A stretch of 64,000 nt of DNA, taken from assembly GCA_017745295.1 (NCBI GenBank), contig JAGHZR010000002.1:124001-188000 (forward strand), written 5' to 3'. The notes under the pieces were generated by a model that was not told the DNA's origin, made no database searches, and saw only the letters and a list, made by a program, of their open reading frames with translations. Below are positions 30,880-39,206 of the stretch, piece after piece. Each line of letters opens with the position of its first letter. Positions within the stretch are counted from its first letter, which is position 1. The position numbers were made by a program, and so were the translations under genes. Source of the DNA: Novosphingobium sp. Its GTDB lineage: Bacteria > Pseudomonadota > Alphaproteobacteria > Sphingomonadales > Sphingomonadaceae.

Positions 30880-33396
30880 ATGGAATTTCAGGACGGGATC
30901 GAACCCTCTGCGCACTACGAGGACACATTGATCGTGGACTCTGGCGATGTGCGCGAACACCTTGTCGTCGTCGGCAACGGCATGGCAGGCTGCCGCGCGG
31001 TGGAGGAACTGCTGGCACGCGATGCTAGGCGCTACCGCGTCACCATCTTCGGCGCCGAGCCGCATGTGAACTACAACCGGATCATGCTCTCGGCGGTGCT
31101 GGCGGGCGAGAAGACGTTCGAGCAGATCGTCATCAATACCCACGAATGGTATGACGCGAACGGGATCGAACTGGTCACGTCAGACCCGGTGATTGCCATC
31201 GACCGCGCGGGTAGGACCGTGACCTCGCAATCGGGCCGCAAGGTCGGCTACGACCGCCTGCTGATCGCCACCGGCTCCGATCCGTTCATCATCCCGGTTC
31301 CCGGCAAGGACCTGCCCGGCGTCATCTCGTTCCGCGACATGAAGGACGTGGACCTGATGCTGGAAGCGGCCGGGAAGGGCGGCGATGCGGTGGTGATCGG
31401 TGGCGGACTGCTCGGCCTCGAAGCGGCGCATGGACTCAGCCTGCGCGGCATGAAGGTCACGGTGATCCACCTGATGCCGACGCTGATGGAGCGGCAGCTC
31501 GATGAAGCGGCGGGCTGGCTGCTCAAGACCGCACTCGAAGCGCGCGGCCAGACGATCCTGACCGGCGCCGACACGGCCGAAATCTATGGTGACGGCAAAG
31601 TCGAGGGCGTTCGTCTGAAGGATGGGCGCGAGATTGCAGCCAGCCTCGTCGTCATGGCGGTGGGCATCCGGCCTTCCATCGCACTGGCGCGCGAGGCCGG
31701 GCTGGATGTGGGACGCGGCATCAAGGTTGACGATCACATGGTGACGAGCGACCCCGCCGTGCTCGCGGTGGGCGAATGCGTCGAGCATGACGGGAACGTC
31801 TATGGTCTCGTCGCGCCGCTCTGGGACATGTGCCGCAGCCTCGCCGACGGGTTGACCAACGGGCACAGCGGCTATCGCGGTTCGGTCACGTCCACCAAGC
31901 TCAAGGTGGCAGGTCTCGACGTGTTCTCGGCGGGCGACTTCTCGGGCGGGGAAGGCTGCGAGGATATCGTCCTGCGCGATGCTTCGCGCGGCGTCTACAA
32001 GCGCGTCGTGGTGAAGGACAACAAGGTCGTCGGCGCGGTGCTCTACGGCGATACGGCCGACGGCAACTGGTACTTCGACTTGCTGAAGAAGGGCGAGGAT
32101 GTTTCGGAAATCCGCGACTTCCTGATCCTCGGACAGGCGTTCGCCTCGGGCGGGACCAGCGATCCGCTGGCGGCCGTGGCGGCATTGCCCGACGATGCCG
32201 AAGTCTGCGGTTGCAACGGCGTTTCCAAGGGGCAGGTGGTAGCCTCGATCTCGGGCGGCGCGTGCAGCCTCGATGCCGTGCGCGCGACCTGCAAGGCTTC
32301 GGCAAGCTGCGGTTCCTGCACTGGCCTCGTCGAAAGCCTGCTGGCGCTGACCCTCGGCGAGGAGGTCAAGTCCGGTCCCAAGACCCTGTGCAAGTGCACC
32401 AGCTTCACCCATGACGACGTGCGCCGTGAGATCGTGGCGCAGCACATGAAGTCGATCCCCGAAGTCATGCAGAAGCTGCACTGGTCCACGCCGGACGGCT
32501 GCTCTTCCTGCCGCCCCGCGCTAAACTACTATCTGCTTTGCGCGCTGCCCGGCGAGTACGAGGACGACCAGCAGAGCCGTTTCGTCAACGAGCGTATGCA
32601 CGCCAATATCCAGAAGGACGGCACATATTCGGTGGTCCCGCGCATGTGGGGCGGCCTCACCAATCCGCGCGAACTGCGCGCTATCGCCGATGTCGTCGAG
32701 AAGTACGACGCGCCGATGGTCAAGGTGACGGGCGGGCAGCGGCTCGACATCTTCGGGATCAGGAAGGAAGACCTGCCCGCCGTCTGGGCCGATCTCAATG
32801 CCGCCGGAATGGTTTCGGGCCATGCTTACGGCAAGTCGCTGCGAACGGTGAAGACCTGCGTGGGCAGTGAATGGTGCCGCTTCGGCACGCAGGACTCCAC
32901 CGGCCTTGGCGTGAAAACCGAGCGGATGACCTGGGGCTCGTGGATGCCGCACAAGTTCAAGATCGCGGTCTCCGGCTGCCCGCGCAATTGCGCCGAGGCG
33001 ACGATCAAGGACTTCGGGATCGTCTGCGTGGACTCCGGTTACGAACTCCACGTCGGCGGCAATGGCGGCATTCACGTCCGCGCCACCGACTTCCTCTGCA
33101 AGGTCGCGACCGAGCAGGAAGCGCTCGACTACTGCGCCGCCTTCACCCAGCTCTACCGCGAGGAAGCGCGCTATCTCGAGCGCACCGCGCCGTGGATCGA
33201 GCGCGTCGGCGTCGAATACGTGAAGCAGCGTATCGTCGAGGACGAGACCGGCCGCGAGGCTTTGCGCAGCCGCTTCCTCCATTCGCAGAGCTTCAGCCAG
33301 GATGACCCCTGGGCCGAGCGCGCGGCCGGTCAGAAGGCCGAACTGCACCAGCACCTCGAACCCCTTGCCCCCCAGGAACTGGCCGCGGCGGAGTGA
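30880..33396 (+). CDS. nirB: Assimilatory nitrite reductase (NADH), large subunit
   Basis: Reduces nitrite to ammonium in six electron steps using NADH, FAD, iron-sulfur clusters and siroheme. 838 residues: FAD domain (HLVVVGNGMAGCRAVEELL, about 29-47), NADH domain (AVVIGGGLLGLEAAHGLS, about 172-190), BFD-type [2Fe-2S] region (CGCNGVSKGQ... CKASASCGSC, about 445-485), then the nitrite/sulfite reductase part with siroheme-[4Fe-4S] cysteines C660/C666 (CVGSEWC) and C700/C704 (CPRNC). I start at ATG 30880, preceded by GGAG. An in-frame ATG at 30781 would read through the terminator hairpin and is rejected. nirD follows directly. Confidence 0.95.
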   Translation: MEFQDGIEPSAHYEDTLIVDSGDVREHLVVVGNGMAGCRAVEELLARDARRYRVTIFGAEPHVNYNRIMLSAVLAGEKTFEQIVINTHEWYDANGIELVTSDPVIAIDRAGRTVTSQSGRKVGYDRLLIATGSDPFIIPVPGKDLPGVISFRDMKDVDLMLEAAGKGGDAVVIGGGLLGLEAAHGLSLRGMKVTVIHLMPTLMERQLDEAAGWLLKTALEARGQTILTGADTAEIYGDGKVEGVRLKDGREIAASLVVMAVGIRPSIALAREAGLDVGRGIKVDDHMVTSDPAVLAVGECVEHDGNVYGLVAPLWDMCRSLADGLTNGHSGYRGSVTSTKLKVAGLDVFSAGDFSGGEGCEDIVLRDASRGVYKRVVVKDNKVVGAVLYGDTADGNWYFDLLKKGEDVSEIRDFLILGQAFASGGTSDPLAAVAALPDDAEVCGCNGVSKGQVVASISGGACSLDAVRATCKASASCGSCTGLVESLLALTLGEEVKSGPKTLCKCTSFTHDDVRREIVAQHMKSIPEVMQKLHWSTPDGCSSCRPALNYYLLCALPGEYEDDQQSRFVNERMHANIQKDGTYSVVPRMWGGLTNPRELRAIADVVEKYDAPMVKVTGGQRLDIFGIRKEDLPAVWADLNAAGMVSGHAYGKSLRTVKTCVGSEWCRFGTQDSTGLGVKTERMTWGSWMPHKFKIAVSGCPRNCAEATIKDFGIVCVDSGYELHVGGNGGIHVRATDFLCKVATEQEALDYCAAFTQLYREEARYLERTAPWIERVGVEYVKQRIVEDETGREALRSRFLHSQSFSQDDPWAERAAGQKAELHQHLEPLAPQELAAAE

Positions 33397-33401
33397 ATGA
33401 C

Positions 33402-33737
33402 ATGAACGACTGGATCGACATCGGCACCCTCTCCGACATTCCCCTGCGCGGCGCGCGCACCGTGCAACTGGAGGGCGAGAAGGAAATCGCCGTGTTCCGC
33501 ACCGGCGACGACCGCGTCTTCGCACTCGTCAATGAATGCCCGCACAAGAAAGGGCCGCTGAGCCAGGGCATCGTCCACGGCCATTCGGTCACCTGCCCGC
33601 TGCACAACTGGAACATTGCACTCGCCAGCGGCGAGGCGCAGGGCGAAGACAGGGGCTGCACTCCGACGATCCCCGTCAGAATGGAAGGATATCGCATCCT
33701 GATCGCCCATCCGCAGACCTTGCAGGTGGCCGCTTGA
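33402..33737 (+). CDS. nirD: Nitrite reductase small subunit (Rieske-like)
   Basis: A 111-residue NirD with the Rieske fold (WIDIGTLSDIPLRGARTVQ, FALVNECPHKKGPLSQG, VTCPLHNWNIALASGEA). CPHKKG and CPLHNW stand where Rieske proteins bind [2Fe-2S] with two Cys and two His. The sequence keeps C-P-H and C-P-L-H, so a cluster may bind, unlike in many NirD proteins that lack these ligands. The ATG at 33402 lies eight bases after GGAG. A GTG at 33393 overlapping the nirB stop is an alternative. Works with NirB. Confidence 0.92.
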   Translation: MNDWIDIGTLSDIPLRGARTVQLEGEKEIAVFRTGDDRVFALVNECPHKKGPLSQGIVHGHSVTCPLHNWNIALASGEAQGEDRGCTPTIPVRMEGYRILIAHPQTLQVAA

Positions 33738-34534
33738 CCGCGCGCGATCTCGTCGCGCCCGATCCCATTCGGGCAGGCGAGGTCTGGCTGGTCGGGGCGG
33801 GACCGGGCGATCCGGACCTGCTCACCCGCAAGGCCGAGCGGCTGATCGCGGCAGCGGACGTGGTGTTCTATGATGCGCTGGTCGGCCCCGGCGTACTCGG
33901 CCTCATCCCGGCCGCGACCGAGACGGTCGGCGTCGGCAAGCGCTCGGGACGTCACAGCAAGGCGCAGGGATCGATCAACGACCTGCTGCTGGAAGCGGCG
34001 AAAGCGGGCAAGCGGGTGGTGCGTCTGAAAGGCGGAGATCCCTCGATCTTCGGACGCTCGGCGGAAGAGATGGACCATCTCGCGGCGGCCGGCGTTCCGG
34101 TGCGGATCTGTCCGGGCATCACGACCGCCAGCGCGGCGGCGGCGAGCGGACTGGCCTCGCTTACCTTGCGTGGGCGCGCGCGCGGCGTGACGTTCGTGAC
34201 CGCCCATCTCAAGGCAGGCGAACCGCTGAAGCTCGATTGGGAAACGCTGGCGCGGCCCGGCGGAACCCTCGCCGTCTACATGGGCCGCACGGCGGCGGGG
34301 GAGATCGCCCGCTCGCTGATCGCCGCCGGGCGCGATCCGGATACGCCGGTCATGATCGCCGTCAATGTCTCCCTGCCCGATGAGCGGCTGATCCGGGGCA
34401 GGCTGTCGGCGCTGTCTTTTCTGGTCGCCACGATCAGTGACGACGATCCCACCCTGCTGCTGATCGGCGAGGCAGTGGAGGCTCGCCACGACGTCGCTGC
34501 GATACCGCAAGGAATGGTCGGCGCGATCGCGTAA
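33734..34534 (+). CDS. cobA: Uroporphyrinogen-III C-methyltransferase (siroheme synthesis)
   Basis: Methylates uroporphyrinogen III at C2 and C7 to precorrin-2, the first step to siroheme, which NirB needs. A 266-residue SUMT: VWLVGAGPGDPDLLTRKAER, VVFYDALV, the VGKRSGRHS loop, VVRLKGGDPSIFGR (SAM pocket), ICPGITTASAAAA, LAVYMGR and a C-terminal LLLIGEAV. It starts at TTG overlapping the nirD stop (TTGA), a coupled start; the nearest alternatives would cut into the first strand. There is no fused CysG oxidase/ferrochelatase part, so later steps are elsewhere. In related clusters a nitrate reductase gene often stands between nirD and this gene; here it is missing. Confidence 0.9.
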   Translation: MTARDLVAPDPIRAGEVWLVGAGPGDPDLLTRKAERLIAAADVVFYDALVGPGVLGLIPAATETVGVGKRSGRHSKAQGSINDLLLEAAKAGKRVVRLKGGDPSIFGRSAEEMDHLAAAGVPVRICPGITTASAAAASGLASLTLRGRARGVTFVTAHLKAGEPLKLDWETLARPGGTLAVYMGRTAAGEIARSLIAAGRDPDTPVMIAVNVSLPDERLIRGRLSALSFLVATISDDDPTLLLIGEAVEARHDVAAIPQGMVGAIA

Positions 34535-34547
34535 ACGCGCCGACCAT
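34514..34547. terminator. Bidirectional hairpin between cobA and the phosphatase gene
   Basis: A 12-base perfect inverted repeat (ATGGTCGGCGCG / CGCGCCGACCAT) with a 10-base loop overlaps the last codons of the SUMT gene and ends 6 bases before the convergent phosphatase stop. Confidence 0.55.
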
Positions 34548-34552
34548 GATGC

Positions 34553-35437
34553 TCAATCGAGATAGAGCGTCCGCAGCTTCGCGATCTGCGGCTTGCCGAG
34601 GCCCATCTCGTCTCTGAGGTAACCCATGGCGCCGCCGGGATGGGCGTCGAGGGCCTTGAACGCCGCTTCGATGTAGGCACGGTCAGCCTTCATGAAAGCG
34701 GCCTGCACCGCAGGCGGCAGCGACAGGAAGGCCTTGCCGGTAGCATCGCTCGGGCCGGTCTTCGCCTTGGCGAGCGCCTGGGGAAGATAGCGGTTGGTGA
34801 GCAGGTAGTCCTGGATCACCGTCTCGCGCGGCACGCCCAGCGCGGTGAGCAGGAGGGCGGATGACACGCCGGTCCGGTCCTTGCCCGCCGAGCAGTTGAA
34901 CGCCAGCGGAGCATGGCCGGCCAGAAGCTCGCCGAACATGCGCTTGAACTGCGGCGCGAAAGTCCTGAGCATCATCGGGTAGCTTTTGGCCATCATTGCC
35001 GAAGCGGCTTCCGGGGTGATCTTGCCCATGTCTCCCGGAACAAGGCCGATCGCCATGTTGTCGTAGTCGTCGGCGAAGATCGTGGGGCCGGTTCCCGAAG
35101 CCCAGGGCATAGGCTCGGCCTTGCGCTCGTTGCGGTCGCGGTAGTCGCAGATCGTGCGGATGCCCAGTTTGTTCAGGATGCCGAGATCCTGGGCCGTCAG
35201 GTCCACCATCGAACCCGAACGGAACAGCTTGCCCCACTTCACCGTACGGCCGTCGGCGGTGCGATAGCCGCCGAGGTCCCGGAAATTGCGGCCGCCTTCC
35301 AGCGGCAGCAGGCGCTGATGCGCTGCCTGCCGGGAAGGAGCGGGGGCGGCGACTTGCGCCGCCGATTGGGCCGCCGGCTGTACCAGCAGGCCGAGCGTGA
35401 CGGCGGCGGCGGCAGCGAAGGAGATACGCCAGTTCAT
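34553..35437 (-). CDS. Secreted tyrosine-phosphatase-like protein (Y_phosphatase3 / IphP type)
   Basis: A 294-residue dual-specificity-type phosphatase with a signal peptide (MNWRISFAAAAAVTLGLLVQP, cleaved near QSAA). The P-loop is FNCSAGKDRTGVSSALLL (C at about 182, HC..G..R class with N in place of H before the Cys). LPLEGGRNFRDLGGYRTADG is the usual N-terminal block of this family, whose best-known member IphP also acts on inositol phosphates and phosphoproteins. It would act in the periplasm. It is 21 bases downstream of a TonB receptor gene on the same strand, so the two probably share an operon and a substrate, perhaps a phosphorylated compound taken up by the receptor (inference). Confidence 0.88.
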   Translation of the reverse strand: MNWRISFAAAAAVTLGLLVQPAAQSAAQVAAPAPSRQAAHQRLLPLEGGRNFRDLGGYRTADGRTVKWGKLFRSGSMVDLTAQDLGILNKLGIRTICDYRDRNERKAEPMPWASGTGPTIFADDYDNMAIGLVPGDMGKITPEAASAMMAKSYPMMLRTFAPQFKRMFGELLAGHAPLAFNCSAGKDRTGVSSALLLTALGVPRETVIQDYLLTNRYLPQALAKAKTGPSDATGKAFLSLPPAVQAAFMKADRAYIEAAFKALDAHPGGAMGYLRDEMGLGKPQIAKLRTLYLD

Positions 35438-35458
35438 GGTCTTTTCCTTGTCGGGAGA

Positions 35459-37744
35459 TCAGTACTTGACGGTCGCCGAGATGCCGAAGGTGCGCGGATC
35501 GTTGAAGATGCCGTAGTAACCGAGCGACGAGCCGCCATTGGCTTTCACGAACGTGTAGGCCTCGTTGAACAGGTTGCGGCCCCAGACCGAGAGTTCGAGG
35601 TCGGGCCCGCTCGCCATCCGGATGTGGGCCAGGGCAACGCGGCCGTTGACGATGAACGAGGAGCCGGTCTTCGTCGGATCGTTCGCCATCGAATACTGGC
35701 CGGAGCCGTAGTTGCCGTCGAGGTGGAAGCGCAGTGTCGCGTCGGCCACCGGCAGTTCGTAATCTATGGCGCCGCTGGCGGCATGCTTGGGGGTGAAGAC
35801 GGTATAGACCTGGACCAGCTTGTCCCCGTCGAAGGGGTTCGCCGCGGGCGGCAGGTGAACGTCGGTATAGGCATAGGAACCCGAAAGCGTCAGGCCCTGG
35901 AACGGCGTGACGGTGAGGTCGGCCTCGATGCCCTTGATGCGGCCCTGGCCCAAGGCATTGCGGGTTTCGGTTGTCGTTCGCGTGGAGTTGAGCACCGGCG
36001 CGTTGAAGTCGATCTGCATGTCCTTGTAGGCCGAGGTATAGGCCGCGATGTTGAAGCGGGCATGGCGGTCGAAGAACTCGGTCTTGGCGCCGATTTCGAA
36101 GGTCGAGACCGATTCCGGGTTGAAGCTGTGGTACTCCTTGGACCGGCTGTTAGCGCCGCCCGCCTTGTAGCCGGTGCTCCACTTTCCGTAGACGTGGACG
36201 TCCTGGCTCACGTCAACCGCAAGGTTCACCATCGGGTCGAACCGGTTCCACGAAGCGTCGAGAGTATAGGAAGTATCGACGCCATTCACCTTTTCGAGCG
36301 CCCCGGTCTTGACGTCGTGCGTGAAGCGGCCGCCGGCAGTGAGGTGGACGATCTCGTTCAGCATCTCCGGCGTCCAGGTCGCCTGGCCGAACACGCCGAT
36401 GCTTTCGGTCTTGGCGCGGCTGGCACGGTCCGGGAACGGGATCGACGACGTGGGGGTTTCGAGGATGGTGTAGTCGGTGCCGTCCGCGTTCCACTTGTTG
36501 GTGTAGGGCGTCCAGGCGTTGTCGTTGACCTTTTCGTGATAATAGAAGCCGCCCGCCACGAAGGTGAGGTGCTTCATCGTGCCGATCAGCTGTACTTCCT
36601 GGCTGTACTGCTTCTGCCAGACATCGGCGAGGCTGAAGCGGCTGAAGTTCGTGTTGCCACTGAGCCCCTTGATGAAGACGCCCATGTTGGCGGCGCCGTT
36701 GTCGTTCTGGGTCTGGGTCAGCTCGCGGTACGAGGTGATCGACTTGACTTCGAGTTCCGGCGAGACCGTCCAGTCCAGCGTCAGCAGGTGGCCATGCGTC
36801 TTGCCGAGCGCCCAGGGCTGGGGAACGCCGATATTGGCGGTCTTGGCGCGGACGGGCTGCATCTGGAGCAGCGGGCCGGTGGTCTTGCTCAGGAGCTGGA
36901 CATAGTAGGGCGTGGTCTGGTCGCGCGAGATGTCGAACGAGTAGAGGGCGTTGAAGTTGCTGCTCGGCTCCCAGAGCACTGCGGCATGGGCGCCCTTCTT
37001 GTTATAGGCGTTGAAGTCGTGCTCTCCGCCCAGCGGATTGTCCACCGTGCCGCCGCGGGTGGTGATGAGGCCGTCCAGCTTGACCGAGATGTTGGCGAAG
37101 CTCGGCAGGTCGAGATGGATACCGGCCTCGCGGGAATCGTAATTGCCGACGCCGACCGTGGCACGCGCGCCGAACTCGCCGCTGGGCTTCTTGGTGACGA
37201 TGCTGATCGCGCCGCCCTCGGTATTGCGGCCGAACAGCGTGCCCTGCGGTCCCTTGAGCACTTCGATCCGTTCGACATCGTAGAGCGCCGAACCCAGGCC
37301 CTGCGCGCGGCCCATGAACACGCCGTCGATGTAGACGCCGACGCCTTGGTCGCGGGCAGGTTGGTTGGCATCGCCCAGAGTGCCGATGCCGCGCATGCCG
37401 ACGGTCAGCGCCGAACTGCGCGAGAACATCGGGGCGATGCGCAGCGAGGGGATCGAGCCGTCCGCCAGCGATTCCAGCGAGACGACATGCCGGTTCTGGA
37501 GATCCTGGGCGTTCACCACCGCGATCGAGATCGGCGTCGTCTGGAGGCTGGTCTCCCGTTTCTGGGCGCTCACCACGATGTCGGTAAGGCCGGGTCCGGC
37601 TTCAACGGCAGCGCTGTCGGCAGCGGCTACCGCAGCTTCGGCGGAGGCTTCGGCCGCATGGGCGAGACCGCCCGAGAGAAGCGCGCCGAGCGCGCTTCCC
37701 GCCAGAGCGATGGAACGAAACGATGGCGCGTTGTGGACAGACAT
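35459..37744 (-). CDS. TonB-dependent receptor
   Basis: A 761-residue outer-membrane receptor: signal peptide (ending GLAHAAEA), TonB-box-like DIVVSAQKRETSLQTTPISI, plug domain (SLESLADGSIPSLRIAP, GVYIDGVFMGRAQGLGSAL, VERIEVLKGPQGTLFGRNTE, GGAISIVTKKPSGEFGA), barrel, and terminal strand FGISATVKY. The VLKGPQGTLFGRN type is common in sphingomonad receptors for siderophores, sugars and aromatics, so the substrate is not evident. GAGGG lies seven bases before the ATG. It is co-directional with the phosphatase gene and divergent from the double-TetR regulator, which probably controls it. No Fur-like box is seen upstream. Confidence 0.9.
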   Translation of the reverse strand: MSVHNAPSFRSIALAGSALGALLSGGLAHAAEASAEAAVAAADSAAVEAGPGLTDIVVSAQKRETSLQTTPISIAVVNAQDLQNRHVVSLESLADGSIPSLRIAPMFSRSSALTVGMRGIGTLGDANQPARDQGVGVYIDGVFMGRAQGLGSALYDVERIEVLKGPQGTLFGRNTEGGAISIVTKKPSGEFGARATVGVGNYDSREAGIHLDLPSFANISVKLDGLITTRGGTVDNPLGGEHDFNAYNKKGAHAAVLWEPSSNFNALYSFDISRDQTTPYYVQLLSKTTGPLLQMQPVRAKTANIGVPQPWALGKTHGHLLTLDWTVSPELEVKSITSYRELTQTQNDNGAANMGVFIKGLSGNTNFSRFSLADVWQKQYSQEVQLIGTMKHLTFVAGGFYYHEKVNDNAWTPYTNKWNADGTDYTILETPTSSIPFPDRASRAKTESIGVFGQATWTPEMLNEIVHLTAGGRFTHDVKTGALEKVNGVDTSYTLDASWNRFDPMVNLAVDVSQDVHVYGKWSTGYKAGGANSRSKEYHSFNPESVSTFEIGAKTEFFDRHARFNIAAYTSAYKDMQIDFNAPVLNSTRTTTETRNALGQGRIKGIEADLTVTPFQGLTLSGSYAYTDVHLPPAANPFDGDKLVQVYTVFTPKHAASGAIDYELPVADATLRFHLDGNYGSGQYSMANDPTKTGSSFIVNGRVALAHIRMASGPDLELSVWGRNLFNEAYTFVKANGGSSLGYYGIFNDPRTFGISATVKY

Positions 37745-37801
37745 GAAACGACCCTCATAGTGATTGCGAGGCGTCCGCTAGAACGTCTGTATGTCATCTG
37801 T

Positions 37802-37837
37802 GTTACGCTTGTACCGCTCATGTGAAGTGGCTGTAAC
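37802..37837. promoter_or_regulatory. Inverted repeat in the receptor / TetR divergent region
   Basis: GTTAC (37802-37806) and GTAAC (37833-37837) are inverted half-sites about 31 bases centre to centre, between the receptor and the tandem-TetR gene. They could be operator halves for a regulator with two DNA-binding units. Weak evidence. Confidence 0.25.
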
Positions 37838-37930
37838 GGATCGCTTGTTGCGGTATTGCGGCTTATGGCAATGTGTCGAAGGTGATCCGAAGCCTCCGCT
37901 TTTCCTTTTGACAAAGATGATCGGTGATAC

Positions 37931-39142
37931 GTGAAAATCTCTGAAAACACTGAATTTTCGTCAAAAGAAAAGCTAATCCGTGCGGTGCTTCAGGTTTGGG
38001 CGAATCAAGGGCACTCGGCGATGTCGGCTCGGGCCTTGTCCCGCACGACCGAGCTTCCCACCTCCAGTATCTATCATCACTTCGGATCCATGGAACAGTT
38101 GTTCCAGTCGGCGCAGGCTTATGCCCACGACGAGGCCCGTGTCTGGTGCCGCCGGAAACTGCAGGAGATGAAAGGCTGGCCGAAGAATGGAGGCGCCGAT
38201 TCGCTCGCCAGGGCTTTGGCGATTCTCATCGACGATTGGACGGCCGAGTGCCGCGATCTGGCTTTCGCGTGGAGCCAATGCCATCTTCTGGCCCATCGCG
38301 ACGAGGCTTATGTCGCTGCAATCGACTCCTGGCGCGAGCACTGGGCTGCATTCTGGAGGGAAATATGCGGGCGGGCCGGGCTTGCGCGCTATGCGGCAAT
38401 GACCTCCCACGTCTTCGAAGCGACGGCCCAGTTCCATCTGATCCACTGGCATCGCGCTATCGATCGTGCTGCGCTCGACGAGTTCTGCATGGGGTGGGGC
38501 CGGTGGCTGGTGGGTGAGCTGGTCGAGGAAGGGGCCTGGCGCCGCCATGCGCGCGAAGAGGCGCTGGCTTCCGCACCGGAAGTCGCGGTTCAGAACGGCG
38601 TTGCGGCGGCGATTTCGAGCGCGGCTGCCGATATTGTCGAGGAGGGCGGTGTCGCGGCCCTTACGCACCGGGCGGTGGCGGCGCGGGCGCTCGTGACGCT
38701 GGGGGTGACGTCCTACAATTTTCGGACAAGCGCGGACCTCGTGCGCGCGGCTTTCAACACCATCTACCAGCGCTTGACCCAGCCTTTGCAGGACAAGCCG
38801 GTCACGCCGGTGGATCGTGACAGTTCCATTGCCGCATGGCGGGACTTCGCATCGCAGCCCCGGCGTCTTGCTGCGATCGAGGAACTGATGCTGGCCGTGG
38901 CGCAAGATCCAAACTTGCGCGATTTCGCTCCGCAAATGCGCTATCTCCGGGGGCGAAGCAGCAGGATGCAACTCGCCGGAAAACTCGGCGGAGACGCACC
39001 GATTTCGCCGCTCGATGCGGCTATCTATTCCAGTCTGATTTCCGGACAGCGTCGCGCCCTGATCGGAAGACCCGAGGCGGAAATTCACGCGAGCCTGGAT
39101 GAAATGGACTTGCTGATCGCAGGCTTGCGGGCCGGGCTGTGA
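37931..39142 (+). CDS. TetR-family regulator with two tandem TetR units
   Basis: A 403-residue protein, about twice the usual TetR length. Unit 1 (about 10-200) has the HTH SSKEKLIRAVLQVWANQG, MSARALSRTTELPTSSIYHH, FGSMEQLF and a helical ligand part. Unit 2 (about 222-403) begins again with an HTH: AISSAAADIVEEGGVAALTH, RAVAARALVTLGVTSYNF, RTSADLVRAAF, then its own helical part. One chain could therefore act as a covalent dimer or bind two sites. It starts at GTG 37931; the ribosome site is weak. It is divergent from the TonB receptor/phosphatase operon, its likely target. No ligand can be predicted. Confidence 0.85.
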   Translation: MKISENTEFSSKEKLIRAVLQVWANQGHSAMSARALSRTTELPTSSIYHHFGSMEQLFQSAQAYAHDEARVWCRRKLQEMKGWPKNGGADSLARALAILIDDWTAECRDLAFAWSQCHLLAHRDEAYVAAIDSWREHWAAFWREICGRAGLARYAAMTSHVFEATAQFHLIHWHRAIDRAALDEFCMGWGRWLVGELVEEGAWRRHAREEALASAPEVAVQNGVAAAISSAAADIVEEGGVAALTHRAVAARALVTLGVTSYNFRTSADLVRAAFNTIYQRLTQPLQDKPVTPVDRDSSIAAWRDFASQPRRLAAIEELMLAVAQDPNLRDFAPQMRYLRGRSSRMQLAGKLGGDAPISPLDAAIYSSLISGQRRALIGRPEAEIHASLDEMDLLIAGLRAGL

Positions 39143-39149
39143 AGATCGC

Positions 39150-39173
39150 GGCGCCCGACCTTAATCGGGCGCC
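39150..39173. terminator. Hairpin between convergent TetR and porin genes
   Basis: A nine-base perfect inverted repeat (GGCGCCCGA / TCGGGCGCC, six-base loop) eight bases after the TetR stop, with the convergent porin stop 34 bases further on. Confidence 0.55.
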
Positions 39174-39206
39174 GACGATCAATCGTTTCAAAAGCAGGCA
39201 ATTATC

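Noticed and set aside
34913..37825. A 970-codon open frame on the plus strand, opposite the phosphatase and TonB receptor genes.
   Set aside because: It is antisense to two well-supported genes, has no family motifs and is rich in Arg, Gly, Val, His and Asp, as expected of a shadow frame in high-GC DNA.
37908..37913. TTGACA as a -35 element for the tandem TetR gene.
   Set aside because: It lies only 18 bases before the start codon, leaving no room for a -10 element.
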